NCBI RefSeq assembly: GCF_003226895.2 | Contig: NZ_PNJG02000002.1 | Coordinates: forward strand, 1-64,000 | Direction: 5' to 3' | Source: Kocuria tytonis | Lineage (GTDB): Bacteria > Actinomycetota > Actinomycetes > Actinomycetales > Micrococcaceae | Length of the DNA: 64,000 nucleotides | Shown here: one piece after another, positions 36,149 through 44,882 of the stretch | Numbering within the stretch: the first letter of the stretch is position 1 | Layout: every line of letters starts with the position of its first letter | Notes under the pieces: model-generated | What the model saw: the letters and a program-made list of their open reading frames with translations, nothing else | Database searches by the model: none | Told to the model about the DNA's origin: nothing | Made by a program: the position numbers and the translations under genes

Positions 36149-36985
36149 ATGTTGAGCACGAAACAGAAAATCGGCTGGACCGTCGTCTCGGTCCTGGTGC
36201 TGGTGTACGCACTGTTCCCGGTGCTGTCCATCCTGATGACCTCGTTCAAGTCCCCCGCGGACCTGAACGCCGGGACGTTCCTGCCCAGCAAGTTCGTCAC
36301 CGAGAACTACGAGCAGATCTTCGTGGGTGACGCCAAGGAGCTCTTCCTCCCGGCGCTGCGCAACTCGATCGGCATCTCGCTGATCGCCACGTTCATCGCC
36401 GTGGTGCTCGCGACGCTGTGCGCCTACGCGATCGCCCGCCTGGACTTCCCGGGCAAGAAGCTCGTGCTGACCACCGCGCTTATGGTCTCCATGTTCCCGG
36501 TGATCTCCATCGTCACGCCGCTGTTCAACCTGTGGCGCCAGGTGGGTCTGTACGACACCTGGCTCGGCCTGATCATCCCCTACCTCTCGCTGACCCTGCC
36601 CATCTCCATCTGGACACTGGCGGCCTTCTTCCAGCAGATCCCGTGGGACCTGGAGCGGGCCGCCCAGGTGGACGGCGCCACCACGTGGCAGGCGTTCCGC
36701 AAGGTGATCGTCCCGCTGACCCTGCCGGGTGTGTTCACCACGGCGATCATCGCGTTCTTCATCGCGTGGAACGACTTCGTGTACGGGATCGGCCTGACCT
36801 CCACCTCGGCGGCCCGCCCGGTGCCCGCCGCGCTCGCGTTCTTCACGGGAGCCTCGCAGTTCGAGGACCCAGCCGGCGCCATCTCCGCGGCGGCGATCAT
36901 CGTGACCATCCCGGTGGTGCTCCTCGTGCTGGCGTTCCAGCGCCAGATCGTCTCCGGTCTGACCCAGGGCGCGGTCAAGGGCTGA
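36149..36985 (+). CDS. Carbohydrate ABC transporter permease (MalG type)
   Basis: The 278-residue protein has six helices and the EAA loop LERAAQVDGATTWQAFRKVI, paired with the MalF-type gene 6 bp upstream. GGGGAAG precedes the ATG. Together they form the translocation channel. Confidence 0.93.
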   Translation: MLSTKQKIGWTVVSVLVLVYALFPVLSILMTSFKSPADLNAGTFLPSKFVTENYEQIFVGDAKELFLPALRNSIGISLIATFIAVVLATLCAYAIARLDFPGKKLVLTTALMVSMFPVISIVTPLFNLWRQVGLYDTWLGLIIPYLSLTLPISIWTLAAFFQQIPWDLERAAQVDGATTWQAFRKVIVPLTLPGVFTTAIIAFFIAWNDFVYGIGLTSTSAARPVPAALAFFTGASQFEDPAGAISAAAIIVTIPVVLLVLAFQRQIVSGLTQGAVKG

Positions 36986-37033
36986 GCCCGGCCCTGCCCA
37001 TTCCCGCTTAGACACAGTTAGGACTGACTCAAC

Positions 37034-38413
37034 ATGGCAGCAATCACCATGGAGCACCTCGTCAAGAAGTACGACGACGGCTTCCCCGCGGTCAACGACA
37101 TCTCCATCGACATCGCCGACGGCGAGTTCCTGATCCTCGTGGGCCCCTCGGGCTGCGGCAAGTCCACGCTCCTGCGCATGGTCGTGGGCCTCGAGGACAT
37201 CACCAGCGGCGACCTGCTGATCAACGGCGAGCGCGTGAACGAACGCCAGCCGCGCGATCGCAACCTGTCCATGGTGTTCCAGAACTACGCGCTGTACCCG
37301 CACCTGTCCGTGTACGAGAACATCGCGTTCCCCCTCCGGCTGGCCAAGGGCCAGTTCAGCGAGGACGAGATCGACCGCAAGGTGCGCGAGGCCTCCGCGA
37401 CCCTCGACCTCGACGAGCACCTCGAGCGCAAGCCGGCCAACCTCTCCGGCGGTCAGCGCCAGCGCGTGGCCATGGGCCGGGCGATCGTGCGGGACGCGGA
37501 CGCGTTCCTCTTCGACGAGCCGCTGTCCAACCTGGACGCCAAGCTGCGCGGCCAGATGCGCACCGAGATCGCCCAGCTGCAGCGCCGGATGGGGATCACC
37601 TCCCTCTACGTGACCCACGACCAGACCGAGGCCATGACCCTGGGGGACCGTGTGGCGGTGCTCAAGCGCGGTCAGCTGCAGCAGATCGCCTCACCGCGGG
37701 AGCTCTACGAACAGCCCGTCAACCTCTTCGTGGCGGGGTTCATCGGCGCACCGTCCATGAACTTCATCCCGGCGCGGGTCGACGGCGCGGTGTTCCAGAC
37801 GCCCATCGGGGACATCGAGATCCCGGAGCGTGTGCGGGAGCGGATGGGCGGCGCCCCGGAGATCGTGCTGCTGGGGCTGCGCCCGGAGCACTTCGAGGAC
37901 GCCAAGTTCGTGGACGAGGCCAAGGCGGGTCACGGCACCGTGTTCGAGGCCGAGTTCACGCACACCGAGTGGCTGGGCAACCAGCAGTACGGGTACATCC
38001 ACTACCAGCAGGACGAGACCGTCCAGCACAAGCTCAACGAGCTGGCCCAGGAGCTGGACGCGGACGAGATGCCCGCCCAGGTCATCGTGTCCCTGGACGC
38101 CTCCTCCCGGATCCGCGGCGGGTCCACCTCCAAGATCTGGCTGGACAGCCGCCGGATGCACGTCTTCAACCCGGAGACCGGTGAGAACCTCACGCGCGAC
38201 GCCGAGGCCGGCGCCGAGCTGACCCGCGAGGCCAACGAGGAGCGCAAGTCCGAGATCGAGCGCGCGCGGCAGCGCGACGGCGCCCGGACCTCGGAGCGCC
38301 GCTCGGGTCAGACGACGCGGACGGGCACCGCCGACCGCGACCGGGCGGGCGCCGTCGGCCACGACCGGGCGGGCACCGCGGACGGCGCGGGCGGCAGCAG
38401 CTCGGTGCGCTGA
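37034..38413 (+). CDS. Carbohydrate ABC transporter ATPase (UgpC/MsmX type) with low-complexity tail
   Basis: The 459-residue ATPase has Walker A LVGPSGCGKSTLLRMV, Q-loop MVFQNYALYPHLSVYENI, signature LSGGQRQRVAMGRA, Walker B AFLFDEPLSNLDAKLR and the C-terminal OB-type regulatory domain. The last 75 residues are an Arg/Glu/Asp/Gly-rich extension with imperfect repeats of the type DRAGTAD that family members lack. A weak ribosome site precedes ATG 37034. Such ATPases can serve several sugar importers. Confidence 0.92.
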   Translation: MAAITMEHLVKKYDDGFPAVNDISIDIADGEFLILVGPSGCGKSTLLRMVVGLEDITSGDLLINGERVNERQPRDRNLSMVFQNYALYPHLSVYENIAFPLRLAKGQFSEDEIDRKVREASATLDLDEHLERKPANLSGGQRQRVAMGRAIVRDADAFLFDEPLSNLDAKLRGQMRTEIAQLQRRMGITSLYVTHDQTEAMTLGDRVAVLKRGQLQQIASPRELYEQPVNLFVAGFIGAPSMNFIPARVDGAVFQTPIGDIEIPERVRERMGGAPEIVLLGLRPEHFEDAKFVDEAKAGHGTVFEAEFTHTEWLGNQQYGYIHYQQDETVQHKLNELAQELDADEMPAQVIVSLDASSRIRGGSTSKIWLDSRRMHVFNPETGENLTRDAEAGAELTREANEERKSEIERARQRDGARTSERRSGQTTRTGTADRDRAGAVGHDRAGTADGAGGSSSVR

Positions 38414-38441
38414 CGGGCGGACCCGGCACGGAACGGAATGG

Positions 38442-38471
38442 CGGCCGGTTCCCCCGAGGGGGAGCCGGCCG
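38442..38471. terminator. Terminator between the ABC operon and the PH-domain gene
   Basis: A 14-bp stem containing one G-T pair closes over two bases, with CGGCCGG and CCGGCCG outer arms. It lies 28 bp after the ATPase stop and 25 bp after the convergent gene's stop. Confidence 0.7.
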
Positions 38472-38496
38472 TCGTCGTCCGCACGGGCGCCGCACC

Positions 38497-39147
38497 TCAG
38501 GGGGCGGTCGAGGCGAACGCCCACCACCCCAGCAGCCCGATGACCGCGACCAGAGCCAGGGAGGACACGGCGTAGCGCACCCGCGGGTAGCGCACGCGCC
38601 ACGACACGAGCCGCGGCCAGTGCTCGCCGACCTGGGCTGGCGTGGCACGCTTGAAGTTCACGTGCTGCGCCCCGCTCGCACGGGCCAGCTCCTGGAGGGA
38701 CTTCCCGTCCCACACGGTCCCGTCCAGGACCAGGGCGCAGCGGCCCTCGGCGGTCGCGAACCACAGCTGGGGGCGGCCCCGCGTCCGTCCCTCGCGGGGA
38801 CGCGGCGGCAGCAGCGTCTCGACCGTGACCACCCGGGCGATCCGCTCGCGGGGCACCGCACGGAAGCCCACCCACCGGGAGACGAGCACGTGGTGGGCGG
38901 TGAGCACCGCGAGCGCGGGGCGCAGGTAGGCGTAGGACGCCACGAGACCCACGAGTGCCAGGAACCCCAGCACCGCCGTGGCGGGCCCCGCCGGGCGGCG
39001 GTAGTAGACGGCGGCCACGGCCAGCACCACCATGAGCAGCGGGGGCAGCGCCGCACCGATCCGGCGTCCGTACGAGCCGATGCGGGGGTGGAACACGTAC
39101 TGTGGTTCCCCGTACCGGGGTGGGATCTGTCGGACGGTCTCTGCCAT
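38497..39147 (-). CDS. PH-domain-containing membrane protein, unknown function
   Basis: The 216-residue protein has two N-terminal helices (LPPLLMVVLAVAAVYY, ATAVLGFLALVGLVASYAYL), a bacterial PH-like domain (LTAHHVLVSRWVGFRAVPRERI to LDGTVWDGKSLQELARASG) and a final helix near the C-terminus. Similar actinobacterial proteins are uncharacterised. AAGG lies upstream of ATG 39147. Confidence 0.7.
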   Translation of the reverse strand: MAETVRQIPPRYGEPQYVFHPRIGSYGRRIGAALPPLLMVVLAVAAVYYRRPAGPATAVLGFLALVGLVASYAYLRPALAVLTAHHVLVSRWVGFRAVPRERIARVVTVETLLPPRPREGRTRGRPQLWFATAEGRCALVLDGTVWDGKSLQELARASGAQHVNFKRATPAQVGEHWPRLVSWRVRYPRVRYAVSSLALVAVIGLLGWWAFASTAP

Positions 39148-39258
39148 GCGCTGCCTTCGCGTTCTCCGGTGGGGGCGGGGCGGTCTCCGCCCGGTTCAGC
39201 CTACCCACCGCCGGATCCGGCGCGGGCCCGTCCCGAGCAGCAACCAACGTGAGGACCC

Positions 39259-40239
39259 ATGGAACGCAGTGATCGCATCGTCAGGGCCGTGGGCGCGTGG
39301 TTCTTCCTGATCGTGCTGGCCGTGGCGGCCGCGGCGGTGACCATTGCGCTCGTGAACAAGTACCAGTACGGACCGGAGACGGACGTCCGCGAGTACTTCC
39401 GTGCGTTGCAGGACGGGGACGGCGGCAAGGCCCTGGGACTGCTCAACGCCCGGGTCCCCGACTCCAACGCGGCGCTGCTGGACGGGGAGCCCCTCGCGGA
39501 GGCGGGCCGGCACCTCGAGGACGTCTCGGTGTCCACGGTCTCCTCGGACGGCGACCGCGCGGTGGTGCGGGCGAACTACCTGCTGGACGGCAAGGCCGCC
39601 TCCTCCGAGTTCACCCTGCACCCCGCCGAGACCCAGTGGGGCTTCTTCACGGTGTGGGACTTCGATCCCTCCACCCTGCCCACCATGACCGTCTCCATGC
39701 CGGGGTCCACCGCGGTGGACATCAACGGCGCGTCCGTGGCGCTGCCGGGATCCGCACGGGACTTCGCGGTCTTCTACCCCGGGATCTACACGGGCTCCTA
39801 CAGCTCCCCCATGATCACCGCGGACGCCACGGAGGTGGCCGTGAGCGACGAGGACGCGCGCACCACCATGAAGCTCACGGCCGTCCCGTCCGAGCAGCTG
39901 AAGCAGCAGGTGGCGCGGCAGATCCACGCCCGCCTGGACTCGTGCGCGTCCAAGGACAGCCGCTACCCCGCCGGGTGCCCCTTCTCCTACGACTTCCCGG
40001 GGCGCATTCAGGGCAGGGTCTCCTGGAGCATCACGGACTACCCGACGCCGCGGCCGCGCCTGGGCGGGCCCCGCGCGGACCAGTGGTCCCTCCCGGACGC
40101 CGGCGGCACGGCCCACATCGAGTTCACCGCGGTGGACCTGTACGACGGCAGGACCAGCAAGGTCTCCCGGGACGTCCCGTTCACCTTCTCCGCGGACCTC
40201 GAGGTCACCGGGGACAGGGCCACGGTCACCCCGAAGTGA
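39259..40239 (+). CDS. Membrane-anchored extracytoplasmic protein of unknown function
   Basis: I do not recognise a family. The 326 residues comprise one N-terminal membrane helix (AWFFLIVLAVAAAAVTIALV) and a long extracytoplasmic part. This begins with a short helical domain (TDVREYFRALQDGDGGKALGLL), as in NTF2/DUF4878-like proteins, and continues as beta-rich sequence with a Cys pair (SCASKDSRYPAGC). GAGGACCC precedes the ATG. It is divergent from the PH-domain gene and may share its control region. Confidence 0.65.
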   Translation: MERSDRIVRAVGAWFFLIVLAVAAAAVTIALVNKYQYGPETDVREYFRALQDGDGGKALGLLNARVPDSNAALLDGEPLAEAGRHLEDVSVSTVSSDGDRAVVRANYLLDGKAASSEFTLHPAETQWGFFTVWDFDPSTLPTMTVSMPGSTAVDINGASVALPGSARDFAVFYPGIYTGSYSSPMITADATEVAVSDEDARTTMKLTAVPSEQLKQQVARQIHARLDSCASKDSRYPAGCPFSYDFPGRIQGRVSWSITDYPTPRPRLGGPRADQWSLPDAGGTAHIEFTAVDLYDGRTSKVSRDVPFTFSADLEVTGDRATVTPK

Positions 40240-40308
40240 CGCGCGGGGGCACCACGTGCCGGGTCCTCCGGAGCCCTGACGTCCGAGGCCCCGGCGCCCG
40301 AGGTCCCT

Positions 40309-40415
40309 GGTACCGGGGGTCCCAGCCACCGGGGGCCACAGCGTCAGGGGTCCCCGGTGCCGGGGATCGCAGCGCCAGGGGTCTCAGCGCCAGGGGTCGC
40401 ACCGCCGGGGTCTTG
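40309..40415. repeat. Degenerate 15/16-bp tandem repeat, about seven units
   Basis: Seven consecutive units follow the consensus AGCGCCAGGGGTCNC. Units five and six differ at one base. The units start at 40309, 40324, 40340, 40355, 40371, 40386 and 40401. The array fills most of the 231-bp gap between two convergent genes and has no visible coding value. Confidence 0.8.
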
Positions 40416-40454
40416 TCCGCTGGAACGGCCGCGGCCCGGAGCTGCGCGGCCGGG

Positions 40455-40470
40455 GTCCCGGCTCCGGGAC
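40455..40470 (-). terminator. Hairpin directly after the thioredoxin/NHL gene
   Basis: GTCCCGG-CT-CCGGGAC sits immediately next to the stop codon at 40471 on the minus strand. It is short, without a T-run. Confidence 0.45.
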
Positions 40471-42516
40471 TCAGTCCAGTCCGCGCAGCTCCAGGGTCAG
40501 CGAGGCTGCGGCCGCGGGATCCACGGTGAAGGGGATCCCCCAGTCCTGCTGGTAGAGGTGGCACGCGGCGTGCTCAGGGATCTCACCGTCCGGGGAACCG
40601 TCGCAGGCCGCGGCGCGGGCGGTGACGTGCAGGACGCCCTCCGTGACGCCGTCGGCGATCCGCAGCGTGCGGGAGAGCCCCTGTGCCGTGCCGCCGCCCG
40701 CCACCAGGGCGTCCTCGGGCGAGGACGAGATCTTCAGCTGCGTGGGGTCCCCCCACCGGGTGTCGAGCTTCTGGCCCGCAGGGGCCGCGAAGCGCACCGC
40801 GAGCTCCACCTCGCCGGGTGCCACCGGGGTGCGCTTGCGCTGCATCCGCGCCGCGCCCTCGTCCACCGTCTGGGCCTGCTTCGGGACGGCCACCCGCACC
40901 AGCCGGTGGGCGTTCGTCTCCACGACCACCAGCACGGGCTCCTCGTGGCTCGTGTCCAGCAGCACGTCCGAGGGCTCGGCCAGTCCGCGGGTGAGCGTGG
41001 TGACCTCACGGGTCACCGGGTCGTAGCGGCGCACGGCCCCGTTGTAGGTGTCGGCCACGGCCACGGAGCCGTCCGGGAGCACGGTGACACCGAGGCAGTG
41101 CTGGAAGCGCGCCTCCTGCGCCGGACCGTCACGGAAGCCGAAGTCGAACAGGCCCAGGCCCACGGCGGATTCCACGGAGACCTCGCGGGCAGCATCCTGC
41201 GCGGAACCGGTGCCCCCCGCTGAAGACGCCGCCGCAGCGGTCTCCGCCGTGACGTCCGTGGCCGCGACGTCCCAGGCGGGGGCGGCCGCGGCGCGGGGCG
41301 CACCGGGTCCGGAGGGCGACGCCGCGGCGTCGTTCCCCGGGAAGCTCACCCTGCGCAGCGCGGAGGACTCGGAGTCCGCGACCCACACGGCGCCGTGGGC
41401 GTCCTGGACCAGCCCCGAGGGCTGGGCGAACCAGGACTCGCGGGCCGCACCGTCGCGCAGCCCCTCGTCCCCCGTGCCGGCGAGGACGGCCAGCGCCCCG
41501 GTGCGCGGGTCGAAGGAGAACAGCTGGTGCGTGCCGGCCATGGCGACCACGAGGGCGTCCGCGGCGTCGGACCACACCAGGTCCCACGGCGAGGACAGCG
41601 CCACCTCCGTGGGATCGGTCCCGGTGATGGCGTTCGGGTCCACCCCGCGGGCGCGTGCGTCGTCGAGCAGCCGCTGGACCCCGCTGCCCGCCAGGGTGCG
41701 CACGGAGCCGGCGCCGAGGTCCACGCCCCGCAGCCGGTGGTTGACGGTGTCCGCGACCACGAGGTCGTAGCCCACCGCCGAGCGCACGTGCCCGGGCAGC
41801 ACAGCGATGCCCTGCGGCTCGTTGAACCGTGCGACGTCGCGGGGTCCGTCCGCCCAGCCGCGGGTGCCGGAGCCGATCGTGCGACGCACGGTCGTGAGGT
41901 CCGACTCGAGCTGCACGAGGCGGTGGTGGCCGGTGTCGCTGACCATGAACGAGCCGTCCGGCAGGGCGACCACCTTGCCGGGGAAGCGCAGGTCCCCCTC
42001 GGGCTGCGGGCGGGGCACGTAGGGGCCGTCCCCGCGGTGCAGGGTGCCCTTGGCGTCGTGCTCGGCCACGAGCTCCGCCACGAGTGACACGAGACCGGGC
42101 ACGTGACCCTCCCCGGAGAGGTGCGCCACGATGTAGCCCTCCGGGTCCACGACCACCAGGGTGGGCCACGCCCGCGCGGTGTAGGCGTCCCAGGTCTGCA
42201 GCCGGGGGTCGTCCAGCACGGGGTGCGTGATCTCGTAGCGGTCCACGGCGGCGGCCAGGGCGTCCGGGTCTGCCTCGTGCTCGAACTTGGGCGAGTGCAC
42301 GCCCACGGTCACCACCACGTCGCCGTACTCCTCCTCGAGCGGACGCAGCTCGTCGAGCACGTGCAGGCAGTTGATGCAGCAGAAGGACCAGAAGTCCAGG
42401 ATCACGATCTTCCCGCGCAGGGCCTGCAGGTCCAGCTGCTCACCACCGGTGTTGAGCCAGGCCCGCCCCGTCAGTTCCGAGGCGCGAACGGGGGTCTTCA
42501 TGCGTGCAGCTGTCAC
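40471..42516 (-). CDS. Thioredoxin-like/NHL-repeat protein (NHLRC2 type)
   Basis: The 681-residue protein has an N-terminal thioredoxin-like domain with the unusual FWSFCCINCLHVLDEL active site, then about six NHL beta-propeller blades (for example SDTGHHRLVQLE, VADTVNHRLRGVDL, ADTYNGAVRRYDP) and a C-terminal beta domain. Animal NHLRC2 has the same layout and its molecular role is not settled. GTG 42516 is chosen because AAGGA lies 5 nt upstream, while ATG 42501 is too far away. It follows the copper cluster on the same strand. Confidence 0.85.
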   Translation of the reverse strand: MTAARMKTPVRASELTGRAWLNTGGEQLDLQALRGKIVILDFWSFCCINCLHVLDELRPLEEEYGDVVVTVGVHSPKFEHEADPDALAAAVDRYEITHPVLDDPRLQTWDAYTARAWPTLVVVDPEGYIVAHLSGEGHVPGLVSLVAELVAEHDAKGTLHRGDGPYVPRPQPEGDLRFPGKVVALPDGSFMVSDTGHHRLVQLESDLTTVRRTIGSGTRGWADGPRDVARFNEPQGIAVLPGHVRSAVGYDLVVADTVNHRLRGVDLGAGSVRTLAGSGVQRLLDDARARGVDPNAITGTDPTEVALSSPWDLVWSDAADALVVAMAGTHQLFSFDPRTGALAVLAGTGDEGLRDGAARESWFAQPSGLVQDAHGAVWVADSESSALRRVSFPGNDAAASPSGPGAPRAAAAPAWDVAATDVTAETAAAASSAGGTGSAQDAAREVSVESAVGLGLFDFGFRDGPAQEARFQHCLGVTVLPDGSVAVADTYNGAVRRYDPVTREVTTLTRGLAEPSDVLLDTSHEEPVLVVVETNAHRLVRVAVPKQAQTVDEGAARMQRKRTPVAPGEVELAVRFAAPAGQKLDTRWGDPTQLKISSSPEDALVAGGGTAQGLSRTLRIADGVTEGVLHVTARAAACDGSPDGEIPEHAACHLYQQDWGIPFTVDPAAAASLTLELRGLD

Positions 42517-42622
42517 TGGGGTCCTTCCAGGGGGGTCAGAGTCGTCCACCTCGTCCAACACCGACCGCTCGGCTGTGCTTCCCATCGCGCGCATGACACC
42601 CCGCACACTGCGCGGGAGAGGA

Positions 42623-44791
42623 TCAGCGGCGGGTCTCCTCCTGCTCCGCGAGCCGGGCCATCATCTCGTTGTAGGCGCGCAGCTCGGCGTCGTCCGTGCG
42701 CTCGGCCTGCCGGTCCACGCGGCGGTTCTCCTTGCTGCCCTCCATGGCCCACAGCACGGCCATGATGACCGCCAGCAGGAACGTGGGGAACTCCCCGATG
42801 CCCCACATCAGCATGCCGCCCAGCTGCTGGTCGTCCAGGGCGTTCGGCCCCCAGGGACGGCCCATGTTGCCGAACCACGAGGCCTGCAGCACCGAGGTCA
42901 GGCTCATGATGCTGATGCCGATGAACGCGTGCGCTGCCATGGTCACGAGCAGCAGCACGAGGCGCATGGGGTAGGCGGGCCGCCGCGGGATGGGGTCGAT
43001 GCCGATCAGCACGAGCGCGAACATGTACCCGGTGAACAGGAAGTGCATCATCATGAACTCGTGGCCCACGTGGTAGCGCAGCGTGAACCGGAAGAGGTCC
43101 GTGAAGTAGAACAGCACGATCGAGAACGCGAAGTTGGCCGCCGCGAAGATCGGGTGGGTCACGATCTTGCCCCACGTGGAGTGCACCAGGCGCAGGATCC
43201 ACTCACGCGGTCCGCGGGTGCCGTCACGGCGGGGTTCCAGGGCCTTGAGGATCACCGTCACGGGCGCCCCGGAGACCAGGAACAGCGGCACGATCATGGT
43301 CAGCGACATGTGCTCCACCATGTGCGCCGAGAACAGCACCCGCGCGTAGACGGAGACGCCGCCGCACGTGGCGTAGAGCAGCGCGCCCAGTCCCACGAGC
43401 CACGACGCGGTGCGCAGCGGGGACCAGGTGTCCCCGCGCCGCCACACCTTGACAGCGGCCCACAGGTACACGATCGCCAGGAACGCGATCACGGCCACCC
43501 AGAACCAGTCCCAGCGCCACGTGGTGAACCAGCGGGCGAGGGTGGGCTCCGGGGGCAGCTCGTACCAGGTGAGGATCCGCGCGGGGGAGGCGTCCGGCTC
43601 GAGCTCCTCCGGGACGGGCGGGGCGGTGCGGCTCAGGGCTGTGGCGATCCCCATGAGCAGCCCCATGAGGACCACTTCCACCACGATGACGCGCCAGAAG
43701 GTCGCGGCGCGGGAGCGGGAGCCGTCCGCCACACCGGGGATCAGCCACTGCCGGTGCGCGAAGCCCACCGCCGCCAGCACGAGGGTCAGGACGAGCTTGG
43801 TCAGCGCCAGCAGCCCGTAGGAGGACGTCAGCTGCTCCCACGAGCCGATGCGCACGGCGGCGTTGACCACCCCGGACAGCAGCACCAGCACGTAGCACCC
43901 CAGCGCGAGCACCGAGTAGCGGCGCAGCACCACCGCGAGCAGCGGCTCACTGTGGGTGGTGCCGCCCCGGCGGCTGATCACGGTGGACTCGCGGGACAGC
44001 AGCGGCCCCACCCACACGAGCACGATGATCCCGCCCACCCACAGGCTCACACCCAGCAGGTGCAGGCCCAGGGAGTTCACCGCTCCCATGTGGTCCGCTC
44101 CCCCGGCCGCGTGCCCGTTCAGAGCGAGCGCCACGAGGGCCACGAAGGACAGCGCCAGCGTGCAGAGCAGCCCGAGCAGCGCGCGCACCCCGAACACCAG
44201 GGTGGTCACCACGGCGGCGACCATCACGAGCACGGCCTGGGACTGCCCCGTGGAGATCCCGGTGATGTAGTGCAGCAGCTGCTGGGTGTAGTTGCCCCCG
44301 GTCCCGATGCCCGAGCCGGAGACGTCCGAGTACGTGAACACCAGCACCGCCACTGCGGAGACCGTCCACACCACGGCGGCCGCCTCCACGAGCTGCAGCA
44401 CGGCGCGGAAGACCGGGTGCTCCGGCTCCCCCGCCTGGTCCCTGCTGTTGCGGGGCGGGCGCCTGCGTGCGGGGTCCGCGTACCGCGGGACCACGCCGAT
44501 GGCCAGCAGCAGCCCGCCCATGACCACGGTCATGGCGATGTTGTGCACGGTCTCCACCAGGGGCAGACCCCAGCGCACGAACGTCCCCGGGTCCGCCACC
44601 TGCCGGGGAGCCGCGGCCCCACCGAAGAGCAGCGCCGCGGTCATCCCGATCAGCGCCGCGACCAGCACCACGGACACGGTCCACGGGCTCACGCTCACGC
44701 CGGGCGACGGCGCGGTCCCCCGCCCGGAGGGGCCGGCGGGCCCGCTCGTCCGGTCCGGGTGGCTGCCCCTGGTCCGTGCGGTGGTGCTCAT
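42623..44791 (-). CDS. CopD-CtaG fusion membrane protein (copper handling)
   Basis: The 722-residue protein has an N-terminal CopD-like domain with several helices and His residues (LALNGHAAGGADHMGAVNSLGLHLLG). Its C-terminal half is a caa3_CtaG-type domain (FSAHMVEHMSLTMIVPLFLVSGAP, HEFMMMHFLFTGYMFALVLIG). CopD imports copper, and CtaG helps deliver copper to cytochrome oxidase. Fusion of the two is common in Actinobacteria. GGAGG lies 9 nt before ATG 44791. Confidence 0.9.
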   Translation of the reverse strand: MSTTARTRGSHPDRTSGPAGPSGRGTAPSPGVSVSPWTVSVVLVAALIGMTAALLFGGAAAPRQVADPGTFVRWGLPLVETVHNIAMTVVMGGLLLAIGVVPRYADPARRRPPRNSRDQAGEPEHPVFRAVLQLVEAAAVVWTVSAVAVLVFTYSDVSGSGIGTGGNYTQQLLHYITGISTGQSQAVLVMVAAVVTTLVFGVRALLGLLCTLALSFVALVALALNGHAAGGADHMGAVNSLGLHLLGVSLWVGGIIVLVWVGPLLSRESTVISRRGGTTHSEPLLAVVLRRYSVLALGCYVLVLLSGVVNAAVRIGSWEQLTSSYGLLALTKLVLTLVLAAVGFAHRQWLIPGVADGSRSRAATFWRVIVVEVVLMGLLMGIATALSRTAPPVPEELEPDASPARILTWYELPPEPTLARWFTTWRWDWFWVAVIAFLAIVYLWAAVKVWRRGDTWSPLRTASWLVGLGALLYATCGGVSVYARVLFSAHMVEHMSLTMIVPLFLVSGAPVTVILKALEPRRDGTRGPREWILRLVHSTWGKIVTHPIFAAANFAFSIVLFYFTDLFRFTLRYHVGHEFMMMHFLFTGYMFALVLIGIDPIPRRPAYPMRLVLLLVTMAAHAFIGISIMSLTSVLQASWFGNMGRPWGPNALDDQQLGGMLMWGIGEFPTFLLAVIMAVLWAMEGSKENRRVDRQAERTDDAELRAYNEMMARLAEQEETRR

Positions 44792-44882
44792 CGTGGTGTT
44801 CCTCCGGCCCGTCGACTGCTCGCTGTGGTGTGCCCGCGCGGTTCGCGACCGGACGCGTGCGGGGTGGTGCTGCTGCTGGGGA

